From the NCBI RefSeq assembly GCF_030709675.1, contig NZ_JAUZQD010000012.1, positions 1-64,000 of the forward strand: a DNA stretch of 64,000 nt. The letters run 5' to 3'. Positions within the stretch are counted from its first letter, which is position 1; each line of letters starts with the position of its first letter. The stretch is from Symbioplanes lichenis (lineage in GTDB: Bacteria > Actinomycetota > Actinomycetes > Mycobacteriales > Micromonosporaceae). Shown here in pieces: positions 18,921 through 26,858 of the stretch. The notes under the pieces were generated by a model. The model was given only the letters and a program-made list of their open reading frames with translations, did not search any database and had not been told where the DNA came from. A program made the position numbers and the translations under genes.

Positions 18921-19933
18921 CCATGTCACCGTCGCTGGAGAAAACACCCACCGCTGTCGTCGCCGCGGACGAGCGCCGGGCCGAGCGCACCGACCGGATC
19001 GTCGGACTGGTCCAGCGGCAGGGCGCGCTCGCGGTCCTCGTGGTCGTCGTCATCGTGGCGGCCGCCTCGTTCCCGAACTTCCGCAGCTACGACAACGCCG
19101 CCACGATCCTGGTCGCCGCGGCGCCCCCGGCCCTCATCGCGCTGGGCATGACCTTCGTGATCATCACGGGCGGGATCGACCTGTCGGTCGGGTCGCTGTA
19201 CGTGCTCGGGGGCGTCGTCTCGGCGTACGCGTCGCAGTGGGGCTGGATCTTCGCCTTTCTCGCCCCGCTGGCGGTGTGCGGGCTCATCGGCGTGATCAAT
19301 GGACTGCTCATCGCGTACACCCGGATGGCGCCCTTCATCGTCACGCTCGCCGCGCTGCTCGGCGCCCGGGGCCTGATGCGCGCCCTGAGCGACGAGGGCT
19401 CGACCACCTATCTGGTCGGCAGCGACGCGTTCCGCTCCTTCGGCACCGGGTCCTTCCTCGGGCTCGGCTACCCGGTGTGGCTGGTGATCGTCGTCTTCCT
19501 CCTGGGCATGGTGCTGCTGGGCCGGACCCGCTTCGGGCACGCCGTCTACGCGGTGGGCGGCAGCGAGGACGCCGCGGCGCTGATGGGCGTGGCGGTCAGG
19601 CGTACGAAAGTCTGGGTCTATGTGTTGTCGGGTCTGCTCGCGGGTCTGGCCGGGGCGATCAACGCGGCCAAGCTCGGCTCCGGCGTCACCGTCCTCGGCG
19701 AGGGCATGGAGCTGGACGCCATCGCCGCGGTCGTCATCGGCGGCACGCTGCTCACGGGCGGCGCGGGCACGCTGGCCGGCACCATCGCCGGCGTCCTGCT
19801 CCTCGGCGTCATCCAGAACATGATCAACCAGGTCGGCAACCTGCCGAGCAGCTACCAGCAGGTCATCAGCGGCGCCTTCCTCGCCGTGGTCGTCGTCGCC
19901 CAGACCTACCTCGTCAAGGCACGGCGACGATGA
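18917..19933 (+). CDS. Sugar ABC transporter permease (YjfF-like)
   Basis: 338 residues from ATG 18917, which overlaps the preceding stop (ATGA) and follows GGGAGAGGAAG. It has a cytoplasmic N-terminal tail of about 40 residues, then repeated hydrophobic segments with LGMTFVIITGGIDLSVGSLY and VIGGTLLTGGAGTLAGTIAGVLLLG, hallmarks of the BPD_transp_2 family. It is the second half of the permease pair and the last gene of the operon. Its last 20 bases overlap the end of the convergent gene ending at 19914. Confidence 0.95.
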   Translation: MTMSPSLEKTPTAVVAADERRAERTDRIVGLVQRQGALAVLVVVVIVAAASFPNFRSYDNAATILVAAAPPALIALGMTFVIITGGIDLSVGSLYVLGGVVSAYASQWGWIFAFLAPLAVCGLIGVINGLLIAYTRMAPFIVTLAALLGARGLMRALSDEGSTTYLVGSDAFRSFGTGSFLGLGYPVWLVIVVFLLGMVLLGRTRFGHAVYAVGGSEDAAALMGVAVRRTKVWVYVLSGLLAGLAGAINAAKLGSGVTVLGEGMELDAIAAVVIGGTLLTGGAGTLAGTIAGVLLLGVIQNMINQVGNLPSSYQQVISGAFLAVVVVAQTYLVKARRR

Positions 19934-20676
19934 AGGGCTCGACCGTCAGATAGCCGGGACCGACCGGATAGAGCGCCGCGCGCACTGTCCGGTCGTCCTG
20001 CCACGCCAGCGCGGCGGCCATCCGATCGAACTTCGCCCCCCAGCTCCTCTGCGGTCCCGGTCAGCGCCAGCTCCATCAGCTTTTGTCCGTCGGCCACGCG
20101 GAGCACGACCACCCGGCGGCCCCGATCATTTTCTTCCGCGACCGCGAGCTTGCTGCCGTCCGGTGACCACCGCAGCGCCAGGATCTTCGTGCACCCGTCG
20201 GCGTCCCGGCGCAGGCTTGCCGCCAGCAGGTAGGCGTTCCCCGTGCTGCTGGCGACCTCGATGCCGCACAGATCGAACACATAGTCCTGGGCCGGCCGAC
20301 GGCCGATCGCGTCGGCCGCCGCGGCCATCGTGCCGCCGGTGCTGGTCTTCAGGATCCGCCGCTCGGCCCCGGTGGCGAGCTCGTGGGCGAACAGCGAGTC
20401 CCCACGCTGGAAGAAGGCCGTGGTCTCGCTGGCCGCGGTGAGCGTGACCTTCTTCCCGTTCGCGTGGAGGTCACGCCGCAGCCGCACCTGGCCGTCCGGC
20501 CCGGCGACCACGAGCTCCGGCCCGCTTCCCCGCGGTACCGGGCCGAGCAGGACGACGCCGCCGTCGGGCAGGGCGGACACCTGCTCGGACTCGCTTACCC
20601 GCACCAGGTAGAAGCTCTCGAAGCCGTCGGCTTCCGTCTCCCCGGGCCGCGACACGACCGTCGCCGAAGCATCCAT
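19914..20676 (-). pseudogene. Beta-propeller-like (TolB/WD40 style) protein with a single-base frameshift
   Basis: Third gene behind an ECF sigma/anti-sigma pair. From ATG 20676 the protein reads well (LRWSPDGSKLAVAEEN is a typical TolB/WD40 blade motif) up to TAEELGG, then the frame becomes Arg/Ser-rich with low GC at third positions. Skipping one base in the C6 run at 20036-20041 restores a GC3-rich frame reading AKFDRMAAALAWQDDRTV and ending LTVEPFIVAVP at a TGA (19914). The repaired product is 253 residues. Either the gene carries a real frameshift or the assembly has a homopolymer error. No signal peptide is visible at this start, so the N terminus may also be incomplete. Function unknown; anti-sigma operons often include such surface-signal proteins. 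Confidence 0.7.
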
Positions 20677-20699
20677 GCCCGGTACACGCCGCCGGGCCC

Positions 20700-21401
20700 C
20701 TAGTAAAGGTAGGCCGTTCCGAGGACGTGCCCGGCTGTGTCGGCGACCTCGATCTCGGCGACGCTGGTGAGCTGGATCGAGCTGGCCCCGGTCACCTTGG
20801 CGTTGCCGCTCGGGGTGGGGCCCCAGATCGCCGCCTGCTCGACCTGCCCGCCCCGGTTGCGGACGTGGCAGACGAAGGGTCCGCTGCCGGCGAGCTGCTG
20901 GACGGCCAGGTCGACGGAGACGCCCCACGTCTTGCCGGTGAGGACGGCCTCGCCCGTGAGGCCGCTGCCGTCCGCCGAGTGGAAGGCGGCGACGAGGCGG
21001 GGCTGGGCGGGGCTGGATCGGGCCAGGGGCGGCGGGGTTTGCGTACCGTTGTCGTGGTTGAGCACGAGGACGCCGGAGACCGCGGCAATCAGCAGGACCG
21101 CCGCGGCGACCGCGAGCCTCCGGGCCGTGGCCCGGCGGCGGTCCCGGGCCCGCTCCCCGCGCATGCGCCCCAGCAGGGCCTCGACCCGGTCGGGGGTGGG
21201 TCGCGCACCCGGCGGCACGACGGGGTTCGGCTGCGGAAGGGTGCGCAGCAGCTCCGGCACGGGCGCCAGCTGGTCCAGCTCGGCCCGGCACTCGTCGCAG
21301 GTCAGCAGGTGCACGTCGAGCCGTTCGGTGTCCGCGTCGCCGAGACCGCCGAGCAGATAGCCGCCGAGCAGGCGGCGCAGCTCGTCGTGGCCCGCGGTCA
21401 T
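20700..21401 (-). CDS. Anti-sigma factor with zinc-binding ZAS domain and one transmembrane helix
   Basis: 233 residues. The N-terminal 40 residues contain HLLTCDEC (Hx3Cx2C), the zinc-associated anti-sigma motif that binds ECF sigma factors. One membrane helix lies near residues 95-115 (LAVAAAVLLIAAVSGVLVL), followed by an extracellular domain of about 110 residues like the RskA C-terminal domain (VSVDLAVQQLAGSGPF, AEIEVADTAG). The start ATG overlaps the sigma stop (ATGA, 21398-21401), so both are made together. It should hold the sigma factor at the membrane until an outside signal leads to its cleavage. Confidence 0.93.
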   Translation of the reverse strand: MTAGHDELRRLLGGYLLGGLGDADTERLDVHLLTCDECRAELDQLAPVPELLRTLPQPNPVVPPGARPTPDRVEALLGRMRGERARDRRRATARRLAVAAAVLLIAAVSGVLVLNHDNGTQTPPPLARSSPAQPRLVAAFHSADGSGLTGEAVLTGKTWGVSVDLAVQQLAGSGPFVCHVRNRGGQVEQAAIWGPTPSGNAKVTGASSIQLTSVAEIEVADTAGHVLGTAYLY

Positions 21402-21919
21402 CGCAGCACTCCCATTTCCTCGAAGACCCGCCGCAGCGCCCGGACGGCGTAGTAGGCGCGCGACTTGACCGTGCCCTCGGGCACCGCGAGGCTGCGGGCG
21501 GCGTCCGCGACGCTCTGCCCGTCGTAGTACATGGCCTGGACGACGGCGCGGTGGTCGGCGGAGAGCCGTTCGAGCGCCTCGGCGACCAGCCAGCCCTCGA
21601 CCAGCTGGTCGACGGTGTCGGCGGAGGCCACGGTCTGCACGGCCTGCTCGTCCATCACCAGCTTCGGGCGGCGCTGCTCGGCCCGCCAGGCGTTGGTGAC
21701 CACGTTGCGGGCGATGGTGAGCAGGTAGGAGCGGGTGCGGCCGGGCTCCGGGTCGAGGTGGTCGATGTGCTTCCAGGCCCGCAGCAGCGTCTCCTGGACG
21801 AGGTCCTCGGCGCGGTGCCGGTCCTGCACATAGCGGGAGACGAAGCCGAGCAGCACCGAGTAGTGCTCGGTGTAGAGCGCGGTCATCAGCTCCTCGTCGG
21901 CGCCCGCTCGTCGTCGCAT
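21398..21919 (-). CDS. ECF RNA polymerase sigma factor
   Basis: 173 residues from ATG 21919; an in-frame ATG at 21955 would add 12 residues. Region 2 is seen in LGFVSRYVQDRHRAEDLVQE and YLLTIARNVV, region 4 in LERLSADHRAVVQAMYYDGQ and VPEGTVKSRAYYAVRALR. It belongs to the small ECF sigma factors with a ZAS anti-sigma partner (SigK/SigL-like). Upstream is GAACC at 21953-21949 and GTACAC at 21931-21926; if these form the promoter, transcription would begin near the ATG at 21919, favouring that start. That promoter is tentative. Confidence 0.9.
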   Translation of the reverse strand: MRRRAGADEELMTALYTEHYSVLLGFVSRYVQDRHRAEDLVQETLLRAWKHIDHLDPEPGRTRSYLLTIARNVVTNAWRAEQRRPKLVMDEQAVQTVASADTVDQLVEGWLVAEALERLSADHRAVVQAMYYDGQSVADAARSLAVPEGTVKSRAYYAVRALRRVFEEMGVLR

Positions 21920-21956
21920 GCCCTGGTGTACCCCACGAAGCGGTTGTCGGTTCAAC

Positions 21957-23024
21957 CTATTCTTCGGCTTCTTCGTCGTCCTCCTCGCCGCACCACCCCT
22001 TGCCGCCGAATCCGAACGTACGGTCGCTGCGCCAGTCCACGCTGTAATAGGGGCTCGTGGCCTTCAGGGTGGCCTTGGGCTCGGGGCCGTTGATCATCGA
22101 GATCGTGCCGATGCGGGCGGCCCAATCCTCCTTGGCCGGGAGGCCGTTCCCCATCTGCGTGCACGGCTTCTCGCTCGACGCCGCCACCTCACCGAACCAC
22201 TGGGTCAGGCCGCCCCGGGTGTAGGTGCCGTCCCACAGCTTGTCGGGGAAGTAGCCGATCCACTCGGAGTTGTAGGCGACCCACCACACGCCGCTCGCGT
22301 GCTGGATGCCGAACCGCTTCTGCCCCTCGACGGGCAGCGTGTCGCCCGGCTTGACCGTCTTGCTGTACTGCACGAAGCCACAGGCGTTGTAGCAGCCCGC
22401 CACGCCGTTCTGCCACGAGAAGACGAACAGGTGCGGATCGGCGTCGCCGTTGACCCCGCGGTCGACGGTCCAGCCGATCTCCACGATCTGCTTGCCGTCC
22501 TCGGACTGCAGCGCGATCTCCGCCAGCGAGTGGTAGTCCTCCTCCGCCAGCTCCGGCTTGGCGATGTGGATGTTGGCCCAGGAGCCGTCGGTCGCGCCGA
22601 CCTGCTTGCCGTACGCGTAGTGGTAGAACACCTCCCGCTGGGCCTTCGGCTCGGCCGACGGCGGCGCGGGGGGTTGCACGTCCGTACGCTCCTCGCGCAG
22701 CGGCCCGTTCTTGGAGTTCTTGCCCTTCGGCCCGAACTCGGGCACCGGCAGCAGCGAGCCGCTCCGGTCGGCGGGCGCGGCGTCAGCCCCGGCGGCTGCG
22801 ACGGCCTTGCTGGTCGCGCCGGGCTTGCCCCGCTTGAGCTTCGACGGCTTGACCCCCCAGGGCAGAAGCGCCGGGGGTACGGGCGCCGCGTCGACGATCG
22901 GCGCGGAGACGGACGGTACGGGCGGCTCGGCGGCGCTGGCGTTCAGGGTCCACACGACTCCGGTGGCGCCGACCACGGCGGCGGCCAGACCGGCGGCGAG
23001 CAGGCCGCGGCGATTGTTCGGCAC
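21957..23024 (-). CDS. Secreted neprosin-like protein (putative glutamic peptidase)
   Basis: 355 residues with a signal peptide (LLAAGLAAAVVGATGVVWTL, cut near ASA). After a Pro-rich linker, residues about 130-340 show the neprosin (DUF239) pattern best known from plants: YAYGKQVGATDGSWANIHI, IVEIGWTVD, DPHLFVFSW, GCYNACGFVQ, IQHASGVWWVAYNSEWIGYFP. Plant neprosins are glutamic prolyl endopeptidases using two Glu residues; the Glu in VEIGW and the one in SEWIGYFP are the obvious counterparts here. The C-terminal tail is very acidic. It is a single gene, downstream of a divergent promoter region and just before the ECF sigma gene on the same strand, 38 bases away, so transcription could read into the sigma operon. 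Confidence 0.8.
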   Translation of the reverse strand: MPNNRRGLLAAGLAAAVVGATGVVWTLNASAAEPPVPSVSAPIVDAAPVPPALLPWGVKPSKLKRGKPGATSKAVAAAGADAAPADRSGSLLPVPEFGPKGKNSKNGPLREERTDVQPPAPPSAEPKAQREVFYHYAYGKQVGATDGSWANIHIAKPELAEEDYHSLAEIALQSEDGKQIVEIGWTVDRGVNGDADPHLFVFSWQNGVAGCYNACGFVQYSKTVKPGDTLPVEGQKRFGIQHASGVWWVAYNSEWIGYFPDKLWDGTYTRGGLTQWFGEVAASSEKPCTQMGNGLPAKEDWAARIGTISMINGPEPKATLKATSPYYSVDWRSDRTFGFGGKGWCGEEDDEEAEE

Positions 23025-23344
23025 GGGTGCGTCCTCTTGAGGTCGGGGGGAGTCGCCAGAGGGGCCGGCGAACAGGCGTCGCAGACGATATAACGGTCTG
23101 AATACCCGTGGCTCCGCTGCGAGGTCGTTTCCACCGGAACGGTGAACCGGGCAGGCCGATCTTACGAGCCCGACCGGGCCAAATCGAACTGCGAGTAGCC
23201 GTCACGTCGCTCTCGGCGAAAGAGCCGAGTGCGCGGCGACTCTTTCCCTCGATCTTTTTCCGCGCGTCTTCACACCCACGCCACAATCATGCGGTAAACC
23301 TATAGAACTGATAGGCAATGTATGCGAAGCGAGGAGATACGACC
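23025..23344. other. Divergent intergenic region between neprosin-like and cysteine dioxygenase genes
   Basis: No protein-coding sequence is convincing here. The minus strand has an AT-rich TTATATCG near 23089-23082 that may be the -10 of the neprosin-like gene. The plus side holds the inverted repeat at 23299-23315 and the ribosome binding site GAGGAG at 23331 for the GTG at 23345. Confidence 0.4.
23299..23315. promoter_or_regulatory. Inverted repeat CCTAT-N7-ATAGG upstream of the cysteine dioxygenase gene
   Basis: A perfect 5+5 palindrome with a 7-base spacer, 30 bases before the GTG start and in the only AT-rich stretch of this gap. Position and symmetry fit an operator for a dimeric repressor responding to cysteine or sulfur state (for example an Rrf2-type protein); the regulator is not in the window. 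Confidence 0.4.
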
Positions 23345-23818
23345 GTGACGACCGTCGACCTGCGCCTGGACCACCTCAGCATCGCCCGTGAGTTCGCGGC
23401 GGACGTCGCCTCCTGGCGCGTCACGCCTCAGTTCAACGCGGCCGAACGCTGGTACGACCGGCTCGCGGAGGAGCCCGACCACGAGGTGTGGCTGCTCACG
23501 TGGCTGCCCGGGCAGGGCACCGAGCTGCACGACCACGGCGGCTCGGCGGGCGCGTTCCACGTCTTCTCCGGCACGCTGACCGAGGAGACCGTCGCCGTGC
23601 GCCCCGACGGGCCGCCGCGCGTCTCCGTCCGCGAGCTCGGCGAGGGCGCGGGCCGCCGCTTCGGCACCCGGCACATCCATCGCATGACCAACCGCACCAA
23701 CACCCCGGCGATCAGCATCCACGCGTACGGGCCGGCGCTGACCACCATGACCAAATACCGCATCGGCGCCGCGGGGCTCGACGTGGTGACCGTCGAGCGC
23801 GCCGGAGCCCAGTGGTGA
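23345..23818 (+). CDS. Cysteine dioxygenase family protein (cupin)
   Basis: 157 residues from GTG 23345, 8 bases after GAGGAG; an ATG at 23318 lacks a binding site and lies on the operator-like repeat's flank. The cupin iron site is plain: ELHDHGGSAGAFHVFSGTLTE gives the two His ligands and the third His is in GTRHIHRM; the C-terminal SIHAYGPALTTM is typical of bacterial type I cysteine dioxygenase. The enzyme oxidises the cysteine thiol to cysteine sulfinate with O2. It overlaps the rhodanese gene by 4 bases (GTGA), a frequent bacterial pairing for removal of excess cysteine and sulfane sulfur. Confidence 0.9.
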   Translation: MTTVDLRLDHLSIAREFAADVASWRVTPQFNAAERWYDRLAEEPDHEVWLLTWLPGQGTELHDHGGSAGAFHVFSGTLTEETVAVRPDGPPRVSVRELGEGAGRRFGTRHIHRMTNRTNTPAISIHAYGPALTTMTKYRIGAAGLDVVTVERAGAQW

Positions 23819-24204
23819 CCGCCCCCGCCGGATCCCTGGGAATCGACGAGATGCTGAGCGCGGCCCGGGGCCGGCTGCGCCGCCTCGACCCGCACGAGAC
23901 CCGCCGGGCGGTGGCCGGCGGCGCGGTTCTCGTGGACATCCGCCCGGCCGCCCAGCGCGCCGAGCACGGCGAAATCCCGGGCGCCATCGTCATCGAGCGC
24001 AACGTCCTGGAGTGGCGCCTCGATCCGCGCAGCGACGCCCGCCTCTCCTTCACCCGTTACGACCTCGACGTGATCGTCACCTGCCAGGAGGGCTACACCA
24101 GCAGCCTGGCCGCCGCCGCCCTGCAGGACCTCGGGCTGCACCGCGCCACCGACCTCGCCGGCGGCTTCCGCGCCTGGCAGGAGGCCGGCCTCCCCACGAT
24201 CTGA
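23815..24204 (+). CDS. Rhodanese-like sulfurtransferase
   Basis: 129 residues from GTG 23815, which overlaps the preceding stop. A single rhodanese domain: VLVDIRPAAQRAEHGEIPGAIVIERNVLEWRLDP and the active-site loop CQEGYTSS with catalytic Cys, then AAALQDLGLHRATDLAGGFRAWQEAGLP. It moves sulfane sulfur to a thiol acceptor. Coupling to cysteine dioxygenase suggests a two-step cysteine/persulfide detoxification unit. Confidence 0.92.
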   Translation: MTAPAGSLGIDEMLSAARGRLRRLDPHETRRAVAGGAVLVDIRPAAQRAEHGEIPGAIVIERNVLEWRLDPRSDARLSFTRYDLDVIVTCQEGYTSSLAAAALQDLGLHRATDLAGGFRAWQEAGLPTI

Positions 24205-24233
24205 CACTCCACAGTGACTCGCCGTGTGGTTTC

Positions 24234-24255
24234 CCCGCCGAAGATGACCGGCGGG
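24234..24255 (+). terminator. Hairpin after the rhodanese gene
   Basis: CCCGCCG-AAGATGAC-CGGCGGG, 7-bp GC stem, 30 bases after the stop. There is no T-run, so termination is plausible but not certain. Confidence 0.4.
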
Positions 24256-24357
24256 TGACGATCGCGCACCAAAACACCCCGGCCCCCGGCCGATATTTGC
24301 GGAACTCACCGGTAACCAGAACGATCGATGAGGAAGATCGTTCGAGGGAGTTGATGA

Positions 24358-25956
24358 GTGGACACCGCGTACCGCGTGAGTCCGCTGCGTCTGCAGGACC
24401 CCACCCGGCTGGGCGACTATGCCCTCGTGGGGCTCCTGGGCCTGGGGGGCATGGGCGCGGTCTATCTGGCGAGGAACCCGGAGGGCCGGTTCGTCGCGAT
24501 CAAGCTCATCCATCCAACCCTCGCCGCGGATCCCGAGTTCAGCGGCCGGTTCCGCAGCGAGGTCGAGCGCGCCCGGCAGGTGCCGTCGTTCTGCACGGCC
24601 GAGTTCCTCGGCGCCGACCTCGCCCACGACCCGCCCTACCTCGTCGTCGAATACGTCGACGGGCCCACCCTGGCCGAGGTCGTCGACGAGCAGGGGCCGG
24701 TGCGCGGCGGGGCCCTGCACTCGCTCGCGGCCGGCATCGCCACGGCGCTGACCGGCATCCACGGCGCCGGCGTGATCCACCGCGACCTCAAGCCCGACAA
24801 CGTGCTGCTCCCACCGGGCAGCCCCAAGGTCATCGACTTCGGCATCGCCCGGCCGTTCGAGATCACCAGCCGCCACACGCGTACGGACAACATGGTCGGC
24901 ACGGTCGCCTACATGGCGCCGGAACGCTTCTCCGCCGACCCGGACACCCCGATCACGCCGGCCGCCGACATCTTCGCGTGGGGCTGCGTGGTCACGTACG
25001 CGGGCACCGGCCGCACCCCCTTCCACGCCGACTCCCCGCCGGCCACCGCGGCGCGCATCCTCACCCAGCCGCCGCACCTCGACGGCCTGCCCGAGAGCCT
25101 GCGCGGCCCGGTCGAGCTGGCCCTGGCCAAGGACCCGGCCGACCGCCCGACCGCCCCGGCCCTGCTGGCCATGCTGATCGGCGAGCAGCCGGTTCCCACT
25201 CCCCGCGTCATTGAAGAACCCGCGGTCGAGACCCCGGCGCCGCCGCTCAAGGGCCGCGCCCTGCCTTTGGTCCTGGCGGCCCTGCTCCTCGTCGCCGTCC
25301 TCACCATCGTCGGCCTGGTCACCACCAGCGGCGACGATCCCGCCCAGCAGCAACAGCAGACCGTCGCCCTGCCCTCCGCCGTGCAGACCCCGCCGCCGAG
25401 CTCCCGCCCGTCCCGGCCCGACAAGGCCGCCGACGCGCCGCGCCCCGCCGGCTCCCCCCGCACCGAGCAGCAGGCCCTGCCCTCCCCCGCCCCGAGCCGC
25501 TCGAAGAAGCCGTCCCCATCGGCCGCCCCGAGCACGAGCGCCGCCGCCCCCAAGGCCAAGACCAACCCGTCCGGCCGCAACCTCGCCCTGGGCCGCCCCG
25601 TCGAAGCCTCCAGCCTCGAAGGCGACCCCTGGTCCGCCGCCGGCGCCGTCGACGGCGACTCGACCACCCGCTGGAGCAGCGCCTTCAGCGACCCCCAATG
25701 GCTCCGCGTCGACCTCGGCGCCCGCTACCAGATCAGCCAGGTCGTCCTCCGCTGGGAGAACAGCCACGCCACCCACTACCGCGTCGAACTCTCCAACGAC
25801 GCCAAGGAATGGACCACGGTCTACTCCACCGTCAGCAGCGCCGGCGGCGTCGCCACCATCCCCGTCGAAAAGGTCCCGGGACGCTACGTCCGCCTGTACG
25901 GCACAGAACGCTCCACCCAGTACGGCTACAGCCTCTGGGAGTTCGAAGTCCGCTAG
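24358..25956 (+). CDS. Membrane Ser/Thr protein kinase with extracellular F5/8 type C (discoidin) domain
   Basis: 532 residues from GTG 24358, 7 bases after GGGAG. The kinase domain (about 15-275) has the Gly loop GLGGMGAVY, VAIKLIHP, HRDLKPDN (141-148), DFG at about 160 and MAPE. A Pro-rich juxtamembrane segment precedes one helix at about 300-322 (LPLVLAALLLVAVLTIVGLV), then a Pro/Ser linker and a C-terminal discoidin-like domain (about 405-532) with GRPVEASS, DGDSTTRWSS, QWLRVDLG and RYVRLYG. Such domains often bind glycans. The layout is that of PknB-like receptor kinases, with a sugar-binding sensor in place of PASTA repeats. It ends 3 bases before a convergent gene. The nearby glycosidase cluster makes glycan sensing an attractive idea, but no direct link is shown. 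Confidence 0.92.
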   Translation: MDTAYRVSPLRLQDPTRLGDYALVGLLGLGGMGAVYLARNPEGRFVAIKLIHPTLAADPEFSGRFRSEVERARQVPSFCTAEFLGADLAHDPPYLVVEYVDGPTLAEVVDEQGPVRGGALHSLAAGIATALTGIHGAGVIHRDLKPDNVLLPPGSPKVIDFGIARPFEITSRHTRTDNMVGTVAYMAPERFSADPDTPITPAADIFAWGCVVTYAGTGRTPFHADSPPATAARILTQPPHLDGLPESLRGPVELALAKDPADRPTAPALLAMLIGEQPVPTPRVIEEPAVETPAPPLKGRALPLVLAALLLVAVLTIVGLVTTSGDDPAQQQQQTVALPSAVQTPPPSSRPSRPDKAADAPRPAGSPRTEQQALPSPAPSRSKKPSPSAAPSTSAAAPKAKTNPSGRNLALGRPVEASSLEGDPWSAAGAVDGDSTTRWSSAFSDPQWLRVDLGARYQISQVVLRWENSHATHYRVELSNDAKEWTTVYSTVSSAGGVATIPVEKVPGRYVRLYGTERSTQYGYSLWEFEVR

Positions 25957-25959
25957 AGA

Positions 25960-26445
25960 TCACACCAGGTCGCCGTATCCTTCGAGCGTCCTCCGGATGT
26001 CTTGGAGCAGGATGTAGAGGTCGTTCGGCCGCCGAGGGTCACCCAGCGGGCGAAATCCGTGCCGGACATGGAAGGCTCGCGCCCGGTCGTCGAAAGCATG
26101 GAGATCCATGGCATAGGAGTTCACATACCGGGCTGCGTTCGCCGCGGTGATGAACGCGTGCAAGAGCAGGTCGGAGCCGTAACCCCGGCCTTGAAAGCGC
26201 CGGTCGATCGCGAACGCCGCCAGGTAGGTGGAGGGAATCGCGTGCAGCGGCTCGATCGCGGCAAGGTCGGCGGGAGCCTTCTTACGTTCGATCCGGCTGG
26301 CGACCAACACGTAGTAGCCGATCACTCCGACATCCGCGTCGACCGCCACCCACGGCTTCGCCGCGTTCCTCCACGCGGCGTTGTTACCCCGGTCGCGGAG
26401 ATAGTCACTGATCTCAGGGACGCCACAATCAAAGTCTCGACGCAT
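25960..26445 (-). CDS. GNAT acetyltransferase toxin (TacT-like)
   Basis: 161 residues. FDCGVPEISDYLRDRG at the N terminus, VIGYYVLVASRIERKK, and the acetyl-CoA binding loop RRFQGRGYGSDLLLHA identify the GNAT toxins that pair with DUF1778 antitoxins and acetylate aminoacyl-tRNA. The gene follows the antitoxin by 19 bases on the same strand. The ATG at 26445 gives MRRDFDCG, so the usual 15-20 residues before FDCG are absent, and no in-frame start exists in the gap; the first beta strand is therefore missing. It may be weakened or inactive. Confidence 0.85.
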   Translation of the reverse strand: MRRDFDCGVPEISDYLRDRGNNAAWRNAAKPWVAVDADVGVIGYYVLVASRIERKKAPADLAAIEPLHAIPSTYLAAFAIDRRFQGRGYGSDLLLHAFITAANAARYVNSYAMDLHAFDDRARAFHVRHGFRPLGDPRRPNDLYILLQDIRRTLEGYGDLV

Positions 26446-26464
26446 GACAATAGGGGGCGGACAA

Positions 26465-26791
26465 TTACCCCTCGATGACGGGCTGCTGCAGACGCCGGGG
26501 TCGCTTGATCATCTCCACCATCGCGTCGACCACTTCCGCCGGCTCCTTGATCTCGGCCGCCAGGCGGTCGTAGACCTCGCCCAGTACCTCGAGCCGGTGA
26601 TCCTCGTTCAGCACGCGCCTGGCCTCCTCGATCGACGCACCGAGCATGAACTCAGTCACGGTCATGCGCTTGGCGGAAGCCGCTTGCCGGATGAGGGCAG
26701 CGTCGCCCGCCGTTGCCCGGAGGTTGATGCGCTCGGTCCGGGACGGCGGAGACACGGCCGACTGCTGCGACGCGGGGTCGGTGGCGGACAT
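26465..26791 (-). CDS. DUF1778 ribbon-helix-helix antitoxin (TacA-like)
   Basis: 108 residues from ATG 26791, preceded by GGAGAGAGGGG. The RHH part reads TERINLRATAGDAALIRQAA followed by KRMTVTEFMLGASIEEARRVL, as in DUF1778 antitoxins that bind their own promoter with the N terminus and the GNAT toxin with the C terminus. It is the first gene of the pair. A palindromic site lies 26 bases upstream. An upstream ATG at 26836 has no ribosome binding site and would overlap that palindrome, so 26791 is preferred. Confidence 0.88.
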   Translation of the reverse strand: MSATDPASQQSAVSPPSRTERINLRATAGDAALIRQAASAKRMTVTEFMLGASIEEARRVLNEDHRLEVLGEVYDRLAAEIKEPAEVVDAMVEMIKRPRRLQQPVIEG

Positions 26792-26816
26792 GGGGCACCC
26801 CTCTCTCCGCCATCCA

Positions 26817-26832
26817 ATGTACGTACATGTAC
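26817..26832. promoter_or_regulatory. Overlapping palindromes, probable toxin-antitoxin autoregulatory operator
   Basis: ATGTACGTACAT (26817-26828) and GTACATGTAC (26823-26832) are both perfect palindromes and overlap by 6 bases, upstream of the DUF1778 antitoxin start. RHH antitoxins commonly bind such short tandem palindromes. Confidence 0.5.
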
Positions 26833-26858
26833 TCACGCCGTCAATGACAGAGACTGAG

